From Chitinophagales bacterium (GTDB lineage: Bacteria > Bacteroidota > Bacteroidia > Chitinophagales > LD1), in contig JAEUUZ010000017.1 in assembly GCA_016786765.1 (NCBI GenBank), positions 40,077 through 104,076 of the forward strand: a stretch of 64,000 bases of DNA. Direction: 5' to 3'. Shown here piece after piece: positions 26,456 through 32,779 of this stretch. Numbering within the stretch: position 1 is the first letter of the stretch; every line of letters begins with the position of its first letter. Under the pieces are notes generated by a model that was not told the origin of the DNA, made no database searches, and was given only the letters and a program-made list of their open reading frames with translations. Position numbers and translations under genes: made by a program.

Positions 26456-27139
26456 ATGAAAAGAAAGTACATCATATCTGCCCTTATTATTTTTACCATT
26501 TTGGCCCTCGACCAAGGTTTGAAAATTTGGGTAAAAACCCACATGATAGAGAATCAGAACATACCTCAGCACTACGACAGTTGGTGGAATATTCATTTTG
26601 TAGAAAACCCGGGAATGGCTTTCAGTATTGAGTTGCCTGGTCCCTATGGAAAATTGGTATTATCTGTATTTCGCTTTTTCGCCATAGGCTTTATCTTCTA
26701 CATGATTGTAGATTTGATTCGCAAAAATAAGCCCGAAGGGTTGGTGTATTGTGCAGCCGCTATTTTTGCCGGTGCAGCCGGAAACCTTATCGACAGTGCT
26801 GTTTACGGATTGATTTTTACCGATAGCTATGGCCGTGTGGCAGAGATGTTCCCGGCAAAAGGCTATGCGGGCTTCATGCAGGGGTATGTAGTAGACATGT
26901 TGTGGTTCCCTATTTTAAGAGGCGAATTCCCGAAATGGTTGCCGTTATGGGGCGGTGAGCCGTTCGAATTTTTTCGTCCGGTGTTTAATATTGCCGATGC
27001 CGCTATTACAGTAAGTGTTTTCTTTGTGCTGATTTTTCAGAAACGATTTTTCCCCCAAGAAGAAACTACGTCTACTTCCAATGAACAACCTTCAACGGAA
27101 ACAACAACAGATGCAGTACAGCCAACTCCAGAGGCTTAG
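26456..27139 (+). CDS. lspA: Lipoprotein signal peptidase (SPase II)
   Basis: The protein has 227 residues from the ATG at 26456; an in-frame ATG at 26414 would overlap ileS and add a non-conserved segment. This inner-membrane aspartyl protease removes signal peptides from prolipoproteins. Four membrane helices are visible (about 6-25, 68-88, 95-115, 182-198). NPGMAFS is at 51-57 and GNLIDS follows at 109-114; the catalytic Asp residues are expected at D147 (GYVVDML) and D181 (FNIADAAI). An insertion of about 30 residues between helices 3 and 4 and a Thr/Glu-rich tail make it longer than the E. coli enzyme, as in other Bacteroidota. Its stop overlaps the convergent FKBP gene by 4 bases. Confidence 0.93.
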   Translation: MKRKYIISALIIFTILALDQGLKIWVKTHMIENQNIPQHYDSWWNIHFVENPGMAFSIELPGPYGKLVLSVFRFFAIGFIFYMIVDLIRKNKPEGLVYCAAAIFAGAAGNLIDSAVYGLIFTDSYGRVAEMFPAKGYAGFMQGYVVDMLWFPILRGEFPKWLPLWGGEPFEFFRPVFNIADAAITVSVFFVLIFQKRFFPQEETTSTSNEQPSTETTTDAVQPTPEA

Positions 27140-27555
27140 TTAATCGATAGCAGTTCTACTTCAAAAATTAGCGTTTCAAGCGCCCCGATTGGCCCTGCGC
27201 CTAATTCGCCATAGGCTAAATGTGATGGAATGAAAAATCGGAATTTAGCACCTTCATTCATGTATTGCAAACCTTCTTGCCAGCCTTCAATTACATTTTT
27301 CAAGGGGAAAGTAGCGGGTTTATTGCGTTTCACGGAACTGTCGAAAATAGTATCGTTAAGCAATTTTCCTTCGTAATGCACAGTAACCTTATCGTTTATG
27401 GTAGGTTTTGTTCCGTTACCTTCAGTTAGAACTAAGTATTGCAAGCCCGAAGCGGTAGTTACCACACCTTCTTTGGCTTGGTTGGCGGCTAAAAATTCTT
27501 CGGCTATTTTTCGTTTTTCATTCAGTTTACGTTGACGTAATTCTTGTAGTGACAT
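27136..27555 (-). CDS. FKBP-type peptidyl-prolyl cis-trans isomerase
   Basis: The protein has 139 residues without a signal peptide, so it should be cytoplasmic. Residues 1-30 form a Lys/Glu-rich helix, and about 45-139 are a single FKBP domain with VTVHYEGKLLNDTIFDSS, FPLKNVIEGWQEGLQYMNEGAKFRFFIPSHLAYG and the closing LIFEVELLSI strand. It catalyses proline isomerisation during folding. Related FKBPs in this phylum are usually exported lipoproteins; here neither lipobox nor signal is present. It converges on lspA with a 4-base overlap of stop codons and lies just downstream of dgkA on the same strand. Confidence 0.9.
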   Translation of the reverse strand: MSLQELRQRKLNEKRKIAEEFLAANQAKEGVVTTASGLQYLVLTEGNGTKPTINDKVTVHYEGKLLNDTIFDSSVKRNKPATFPLKNVIEGWQEGLQYMNEGAKFRFFIPSHLAYGELGAGPIGALETLIFEVELLSIN

Positions 27556-27579
27556 GGTTTAAAATTGAGATTAATAGTA

Positions 27580-27936
27580 CTAAAAAAATAGGTTTAGCAA
27601 ATAAGGAACAAAAACAATCGCTCCGATAATCACAGCAATTATACTTGCGAATAATACTGCCCCAGCAGCAATATCCTTGGCACTTCCAATGGTTTCATCA
27701 AATTCAGGATGAAGTTTATTAAGTAGCTTTTCGATGGCCGTGTTGATTAATTCAAAAGCAATCACCAATGCCATACAAAGCAATACCAGTGCCCATTCCG
27801 TATTTGTAATTTTGAAATGGAAACCTATAAATACAACAATAACTACGGCTAATAAATGTATCTTCATGTTCATCTCCGATTGAACTGCTGCAAATAGTCC
27901 TTTAAAAGCGTAACGAAATGATTGTAGAAATTTCAT
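27580..27936 (-). CDS. dgkA: Diacylglycerol kinase family membrane protein
   Basis: The protein has 118 residues with three membrane helices (about 27-43, 47-65, 92-113). The FELINTAIEKLLNKL segment carries the conserved Glu and Asn, and the SAKDIAAGAVL motif is the signature of the DgkA/undecaprenol kinase family. Gram-negative DgkA recycles diacylglycerol; the related Gram-positive enzyme phosphorylates undecaprenol, so the substrate is not certain. It sits 9 bases downstream of the glycosyltransferase gene and 24 bases upstream of the FKBP gene, all on the minus strand and probably co-transcribed. Confidence 0.88.
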   Translation of the reverse strand: MKFLQSFRYAFKGLFAAVQSEMNMKIHLLAVVIVVFIGFHFKITNTEWALVLLCMALVIAFELINTAIEKLLNKLHPEFDETIGSAKDIAAGAVLFASIIAVIIGAIVFVPYLLNLFF

Positions 27937-27945
27937 ACTATTCTT

Positions 27946-28989
27946 TTATAACTGTGCAATGATAGTTCGAAGATTGTTTTTCCCTTCGAAAGAATGAAAT
28001 CCACTGTATTTTTTTACTTCCATTAACGCTGTGTTGAGGTCAAAATTAGATTGTTTGTAGCAAGGCGCAATATTTTTTTGTTGAAAGTAGTCCCCTAAAT
28101 ATATCTGCTCTGTTTGTCCGGGTGTGGGAATGAAAATTACTTTCTTTTCCGATGTTGCTAAATCCATAACTGAGCTATATCCTGACCGACAAATCACCAC
28201 ATAAGAAGCACAAATGGCTTGATTTAACTGAGCTGCGTTGAGGAAGGGAACAACAGTACAATTTCCAATTTGTTTTTCAGGCGAAACTTCTGTGGCTTTT
28301 CCGCGAACAAGTAGTGTTTTTAATGACGAAGCAGAAAACTGTTCTTGAAGAATAGCTTCAAAATAACTGCGTTGCGGCTCAGGTCCCGAAATCACAGCAA
28401 TGCAATCGTATTTTTTTGCTGTATCCATTTTTTGAAAGCGGCTCAACGGCCCTATATAGTGTACGTTGGGCAAGCTCGATGTACTTAACTTACCGGCAAA
28501 TTTCGCTTTCGGGTCTTCCCTATCCGGAATCCAATGTTGCTCAAATTTGCGGAGTAACTTGCGATGTAAGCTGTTCGCTAGGTATGAAAACACAGGCACC
28601 AGTAGATGATGTTGGTGACAAACGAAAATGTTTTTGGTGAATGAAGTGTAGCAACCGTAACGATTATCGCTGATAATGATTTCTGCACCAGTGTTTTGGG
28701 CAATGGTTTCGATGGCTTGACGCTCTCTTTTAATCGTACTTAATATGTGCGGAACTCGCTTCAGCACACTGAAAGCAAAATGATGTCCATACTCGATATT
28801 ATAGGAAGGGAGTTCAAAAGAGGTTAATTCCGGAAATTCCAACTGAAGTAACTGCAGCGCATCGCCATCTGAAGCCAAAAGCACTTCAAATCCTTGTTCA
28901 ATCAACAAATGAATTATGGGCACACATCGGGTAGCATGACCTAATCCCCAGTTGAGCGGAGTAACTATTATTTTTCTTTTCGCAGGCAA
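27946..28989 (-). CDS. MurG-like glycosyltransferase (GT-B fold)
   Basis: The protein has 347 residues. The frame starts at TTG (28989), since no ATG precedes the conserved strand IIVTPLNWGLGHATR. The N-terminal GLGHATRCVP motif and the C-terminal RSGYSSVMDLATSEKKVIFIPTPGQTEQ segment resemble MurG and related GT-B enzymes; the second is the donor-nucleotide-binding helix-turn. It probably adds a sugar to a lipid or polysaccharide acceptor, but the substrate is unknown. A divergent 42-residue lipoprotein starts 32 bases away. dgkA follows 9 bases after its stop, which may link the pair to lipid-carrier chemistry. Confidence 0.78.
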   Translation of the reverse strand: MPAKRKIIVTPLNWGLGHATRCVPIIHLLIEQGFEVLLASDGDALQLLQLEFPELTSFELPSYNIEYGHHFAFSVLKRVPHILSTIKRERQAIETIAQNTGAEIIISDNRYGCYTSFTKNIFVCHQHHLLVPVFSYLANSLHRKLLRKFEQHWIPDREDPKAKFAGKLSTSSLPNVHYIGPLSRFQKMDTAKKYDCIAVISGPEPQRSYFEAILQEQFSASSLKTLLVRGKATEVSPEKQIGNCTVVPFLNAAQLNQAICASYVVICRSGYSSVMDLATSEKKVIFIPTPGQTEQIYLGDYFQQKNIAPCYKQSNFDLNTALMEVKKYSGFHSFEGKNNLRTIIAQL

Positions 28990-29021
28990 TACTTATTTTA
29001 GATTAAATTCGTTTACTAATT

Positions 29022-29150
29022 ATGAATAAAAATAGTCTTCGTAAAATAATGATAGCAATTATTTGCTTTATGGCGCTGGCCCAATTACCGTCATGTGCCT
29101 CTCAAAAGTGCGATTGTCCTAAATTTGGTCGACAACATTTACCACATTAG
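29022..29150 (+). CDS. Very small lipoprotein (42 residues) with a CxCP motif
   Basis: The open frame from the ATG at 29022 encodes 42 residues. It begins MNKNSLRKIM, runs through a hydrophobic helix (about 9-22) and ends in a lipobox (LPS-Cys25). The mature peptide is only about 18 residues, starting CASQKCDCPKFG and containing C30-x-C32. After SPase II cleavage it would be an outer-membrane or periplasm-anchored peptide. Short lipoproteins with a C-x-C-P core are seen in Bacteroidota, but I know of no function. A FeoA-domain gene starts 20 bases downstream, so the two are probably co-transcribed. A non-coding reading cannot be fully excluded, but the signal and lipobox make it credible. Confidence 0.6.
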   Translation: MNKNSLRKIMIAIICFMALAQLPSCASQKCDCPKFGRQHLPH

Positions 29151-29170
29151 GCCTTGACAAGAGCCGCTTT

Positions 29171-29437
29171 ATGTACTATATTGGCCCACAGATGAAACGA
29201 CTAACCCAACTTAAAAAAGGTGAATTTGCCTTTGTAGTAGATCTTAGAGACCCCATAGTATGCCTAGAAATGCTTGACAACGGGTTCTTTCCGGGCGAAA
29301 AGGTCGATGTATTGGAAAACATGCCCGATGCCAACCATATCTTGGTGGCGATGAACAATAAACATTATCGGATTATTAAAAATAAAGCCAATTCTATCAT
29401 CACAAATGTGGTGAGTTACGACATTCACCTGAACTAG
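29171..29437 (+). CDS. FeoA-domain protein
   Basis: The protein has 88 residues from the ATG at 29171; the second ATG (29192) gives 81 residues and a more typical start (MKRLTQLKKGEFAFVVDL). The SH3-like FeoA fold is recognisable: L-x2-L-x2-G, then LEMLDNGFFPGEKVDVLE and a final strand with HYRIIKNKANSI. FeoA normally assists the ferrous-iron transporter FeoB; no feoB lies in the window, so this may be an orphan FeoA or an unrelated small regulator with the same fold. The small lipoprotein is 20 bases upstream; bTHX is 56 bases downstream with its own promoter. Confidence 0.75.
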   Translation: MYYIGPQMKRLTQLKKGEFAFVVDLRDPIVCLEMLDNGFFPGEKVDVLENMPDANHILVAMNNKHYRIIKNKANSIITNVVSYDIHLN

Positions 29438-29439
29438 GG

Positions 29440-29470
29440 TTTGGCAAGGCGCATTTTTTTTGTACGTTTG
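29440..29470 (+). promoter_or_regulatory. Promoter of the bTHX gene
   Basis: TTTG (29440-29443), a 19-base spacer and TACGTTTG (29463-29470) give a full match to the Bacteroidota -33/-7 promoter (TTTG and TAnnTTTG). The -7 box ends 23 bases before the ATG of bTHX. It is among the clearest promoters in the window. Confidence 0.75.
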
Positions 29471-29493
29471 TTGCACTTAAAATTAAAACAATC

Positions 29494-29670
29494 ATGGGAA
29501 GAGGAGATAAAAAAACCGAAAAAGGAAAACGTTTCAAAGGTTCTTTTGGTAATGCAAGACCAAGTAAAGTAGAAAAAACAGTTGCTCCTAAAGCAGCAAA
29601 AACGGAAGATAAACCAAAGAAAGCAGCAGCTAAAAAAGCTCCAGCTAAAAAGAAAGCAACTGAAGAATAA
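29494..29670 (+). CDS. Ribosomal small-subunit protein bTHX with a Lys/Ala-rich tail
   Basis: The protein has 58 residues and was not picked up by longer-ORF thresholds. The first about 22 residues (MGRGDKKTEKGKRFKGSFGN) match the bTHX family, which inserts into the head of the 30S subunit. The rest is basic and low-complexity, with a KKAAAKKAPAKKKA-type stretch like histone H1 tails, as in longer bTHX proteins of Bacteroidota. A full promoter lies at 29440-29470 and a terminator at 29692-29715, so it is a tight single-gene unit, fitting a highly expressed small ribosomal gene. Confidence 0.88.
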   Translation: MGRGDKKTEKGKRFKGSFGNARPSKVEKTVAPKAAKTEDKPKKAAAKKAPAKKKATEE

Positions 29671-29691
29671 TTTTTCAAGCTATAACTTTTT

Positions 29692-29715
29692 AAAGCCTCA
29701 CCCTGTTGAGGCTTT
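29692..29715 (+). terminator. Rho-independent terminator of bTHX
   Basis: A perfect 9-bp stem AAAGCCTCA (29692-29700) with TGAGGCTTT (29707-29715), a 6-base loop and a trailing T-rich stretch, 22 bases after the stop. Confidence 0.8.
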
Positions 29716-29778
29716 TCTGTTTTGTGTACTATTTCTTCGTAAATAGTATATTGCAATGCCTAAAAAGTAACCGCATCA

Positions 29779-31221
29779 ATGATTTCACCTATCTATATCT
29801 TATTGTTTATTGGGTTTTACTTTTGTATGCTATTGCTGATTTCGTGGATTACTTCCCGAAATGCCGATGAAGCCAGTTATTTTCTAGGCAACAAACAATC
29901 GAAATGGTATTTGGTGGCCTTTGGTATGATTGGCGATTCTTTATCGGGTGTTACTTTTATTTCGGTACCCGGCTTGGTGGCCAAGGATAAATTCAGTTAC
30001 CTGCAAGTGGTGCTGGGCTATGTGGTAGGTTATTTCATTATCGGGAAAATCTTGCTACCGCTTTTTTACGAACGCAATCTAACGTCCATCTATACCTATC
30101 TGAAAACCCGATTTGGCGTGTATTCTGAGCGAACCGGGTCGTTCTATTTCTTGATATCCCGATTGTTGGGTGCAGGAGCACGTTTGTATTTGGCGATTAA
30201 TGTGTTGCAGCTTTTTGTGTTTGACGGATTACATATACCATTCGCACTTTCGGCTTCTATTGTTATCATCCTTATTTTAATGTATACCATTCGCGGAGGT
30301 ATAAAAACCTTAGTATGGACAGATGTATTTCAATCTTCTTTCCTATTATTAGCTGTAATTTTTTCGATTGTCGCTATTGGCAGTCAATTGAATTTGTCGT
30401 TTGGTGGCATCGTTCAGGCAGTAGTAGATTCTCCTAACACACAAATTTTCTATTGGGATTGGATGCCGAAAAACTTCTTCTTCAAGCAGTTTATAGGAGG
30501 TGCACTCATCGCATTAACAATGACCGGTCTCGATCAAAATATGATGCAGAAAAACTTGAGTTGTCGTTCACTGAAAGAAGCACAAACCAATATTTTCACC
30601 TTTAGCTTTATTCAGTTAGGGGTTAATGTGTTGTTCTTATCGCTGGGTGCATTGCTCTTCCATTTTGCAACCGTCCAAAACATTGCCATTCCGGCTAAAA
30701 CCGATCAATTATTCCCGATGTTGGCATTGCAACATTTGGGTTGGTTCGCTTCCATTGTATTTATTGTAGGGCTCACAGCGGCTACCTTTAACAGTGCCGA
30801 TTCGGTGTTAACCACGCTAACTACATCGTTCTATTTCGATTTTTTGCATAAAGACGAGCAGAGCAAGAAATCGCGTCAAATCATTCACTTATCCTTTGCC
30901 GCGCTTTTGTTGGTGGTGATTTTAGGCTTTAAAGCAGTGAACAGTGGAACGATTATCGGCACCATTTTATTTCTTGCCAACATCACCTATGGCCCGTTAT
31001 TAGGGCTATTTATGTTTGGCATTTTATTAAAACAAAAAGTACACGACAAACTCGTTCCTGTCGTTTGTATTGTTGTTCCGGTACTTTGCTATTTGCTCGA
31101 TGCCTATTGCAAAGCTCATCCGGACGGGTATCAAATTGGGAACGAACTATTATTAATAAACGGACTACTTACAGTAACAGGGTTATTTTTGATTGCTAAC
31201 CGCCAACCGGAAAGCCAATAA
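29779..31221 (+). CDS. Sodium:solute symporter (SSS family)
   Basis: The protein has 480 residues with about 13 predicted membrane helices spread along its whole length. The N-terminal EASYFLGNKQSKWYLVAFGMIGDSLSGVTF segment and the later helix with ALTMTGLDQNMMQKNLSCRSLKEAQ are typical SSS motifs, the latter containing the GxDQ element. The TAATFNSADSVLTTLTTS segment fits the Na2-site helix. It should import an organic solute with sodium; the substrate cannot be told. It is not in an obvious operon: bTHX ends with a terminator upstream, and the LOG gene follows after 24 bases. Confidence 0.88.
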   Translation: MISPIYILLFIGFYFCMLLLISWITSRNADEASYFLGNKQSKWYLVAFGMIGDSLSGVTFISVPGLVAKDKFSYLQVVLGYVVGYFIIGKILLPLFYERNLTSIYTYLKTRFGVYSERTGSFYFLISRLLGAGARLYLAINVLQLFVFDGLHIPFALSASIVIILILMYTIRGGIKTLVWTDVFQSSFLLLAVIFSIVAIGSQLNLSFGGIVQAVVDSPNTQIFYWDWMPKNFFFKQFIGGALIALTMTGLDQNMMQKNLSCRSLKEAQTNIFTFSFIQLGVNVLFLSLGALLFHFATVQNIAIPAKTDQLFPMLALQHLGWFASIVFIVGLTAATFNSADSVLTTLTTSFYFDFLHKDEQSKKSRQIIHLSFAALLLVVILGFKAVNSGTIIGTILFLANITYGPLLGLFMFGILLKQKVHDKLVPVVCIVVPVLCYLLDAYCKAHPDGYQIGNELLLINGLLTVTGLFLIANRQPESQ

Positions 31222-31245
31222 CCCTTTCAAATCAACACAATTGTT

Positions 31246-31932
31246 ATGAAACAGAAAAAATGGAGCAATAAGAATCATCATGCCGATTCGTCTTGGAGAA
31301 TGTTCAAAATTATGGCTGAATTTGCCGATGGCTTCGACCGTATGGAGCAATTCGGACCATGTATATCTATCTTTGGTTCCGCACGAACTAAGGCCGATAA
31401 TCCGTACTACAAACTCACCGAAAAAATTGCTGAGAAATTGGCCAAAGAAGGCTATGGCGTAATTACCGGTGGCGGCCCGGGGGTGATGGAAGCCGGTAAC
31501 AAAGGAGCAAAAAAAGGTAAAGGCAAATCGGTGGGGTTGCATATTATTCTGCCTCACGAAGAAGGAGCAAATCAATATGTAGATCATAACAAAATTTTTA
31601 TGTTCCGCTACTTTTTCGCTCGTAAAGTGATGTTTATCAAGTATGCGCAAGCCTTTGTGTATATCCCAGGAGGTTTTGGAACAATGGATGAATTATTTGA
31701 AGTACTTACCTTGGTGCAAACCAAAAAAATTCAACCGGTACCTATCGTTTTGATAGGAAAAAGCTATTGGAGCGGCTTGTTGGATTGGATTAAAACTACG
31801 ATGCTCGAAAAGGAGCACAACATCAATCCGGCTGATTTGAACTTGTTCCATGTTACCGATGATCCGGATGAAGTAGTAAAGATCATTAAATCGCACTATA
31901 AGAAAGCCGATTTGAAACCGAATTTCGAGTAA
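31246..31932 (+). CDS. LOG family protein
   Basis: The protein has 228 residues. The Rossmann-like fold of the LOG family is shown by GGGPGVMEAGNKGA (76-89) and PGGFGTMDELFE (141-152), the paired motifs of cytokinin-activating phosphoribohydrolases and related nucleotide hydrolases. In bacteria these enzymes cleave nucleoside 5'-monophosphates to base and ribose-5-phosphate, though many are uncharacterised. It lies 24 bases after the symporter and 77 bases before uppS. Confidence 0.88.
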   Translation: MKQKKWSNKNHHADSSWRMFKIMAEFADGFDRMEQFGPCISIFGSARTKADNPYYKLTEKIAEKLAKEGYGVITGGGPGVMEAGNKGAKKGKGKSVGLHIILPHEEGANQYVDHNKIFMFRYFFARKVMFIKYAQAFVYIPGGFGTMDELFEVLTLVQTKKIQPVPIVLIGKSYWSGLLDWIKTTMLEKEHNINPADLNLFHVTDDPDEVVKIIKSHYKKADLKPNFE

Positions 31933-32009
31933 GCTCAATTATCCCTGATTTTTATTATTTTTGGCCACTTTCGTTTAAAATAAAATAAAGGATTTTCGTT
32001 ATTCCACTC

Positions 32010-32750
32010 ATGAGCCTGAAACAACATATCGACCTAGAGAAATTACCGCAACATATTGCAGTGATTATGGATGGGAATGGCCGATGGGCAAAGCAAAAGG
32101 GCATGAACCGCATTTTTGGGCATACCGAAGGCGTTTCTTCGGTACGCGAAACAGTGGAAGCTTGTGCAGAATTAGGGGTAAAACACCTTACCATGTATGC
32201 GTTCTCCACCGAAAACTGGAATCGCCCTATGGACGAGGTCTCCGCATTAATGAAATTGTTGTTAAAAACAATTCGATTAGAAATTAAAACGCTGAATAAA
32301 AATGATATTCGCCTGCGAACCATTGGTAACATAGACGCACTGCCCGAATCCACATTAAAGGAGTTGAAACATGCAATCGATGCTACTGCCGGAAACAAAC
32401 GAATGGATTTGATTTTAGCGCTGAACTATAGCGGAAAATCTGAACTAACGCGAGCGCTGAAAAATATTGCCACAGCAATAGAGCAGAAAACGGTTACTGT
32501 GGAGGATATCAACGAGGCAATGATTGACAGTCATTTGTACACGGCAGGAATTCCTGACCCGGAACTGATGATTCGATCGAGTGGGGAGAAAAGGTTGAGT
32601 AATTTTCTGTTGTGGCAATTGGCCTATTCAGAATTTTATTTTACAGAAACGTTGTGGCCGGATTTCAATAAGGAAGAGCTCTACAAAGCAATTCTTTCTT
32701 ATCAAAACCGAGAAAGACGATTTGGAATGACATCAGAACAATTGAAATAG
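32010..32750 (+). CDS. uppS: Isoprenyl transferase (undecaprenyl-diphosphate synthase)
   Basis: The protein has 246 residues. Successive cis additions of isopentenyl diphosphate make undecaprenyl diphosphate, the lipid carrier for peptidoglycan and surface polysaccharides. The MDGNGRWA motif spans 20-27 with the catalytic Asp at 21. The FSTENWNRP and RSSGEKRLSNFLLWQLAYSE segments are likewise diagnostic. It opens the conserved cluster uppS-bamA-ompH-ompH-murI. bamA begins 29 bases downstream. In many relatives porG precedes this gene; here porG is at 49179-50015 instead. Confidence 0.95.
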   Translation: MSLKQHIDLEKLPQHIAVIMDGNGRWAKQKGMNRIFGHTEGVSSVRETVEACAELGVKHLTMYAFSTENWNRPMDEVSALMKLLLKTIRLEIKTLNKNDIRLRTIGNIDALPESTLKELKHAIDATAGNKRMDLILALNYSGKSELTRALKNIATAIEQKTVTVEDINEAMIDSHLYTAGIPDPELMIRSSGEKRLSNFLLWQLAYSEFYFTETLWPDFNKEELYKAILSYQNRERRFGMTSEQLK

Positions 32751-32779
32751 CAAACATATCTCATCTATAAGTAAACATT

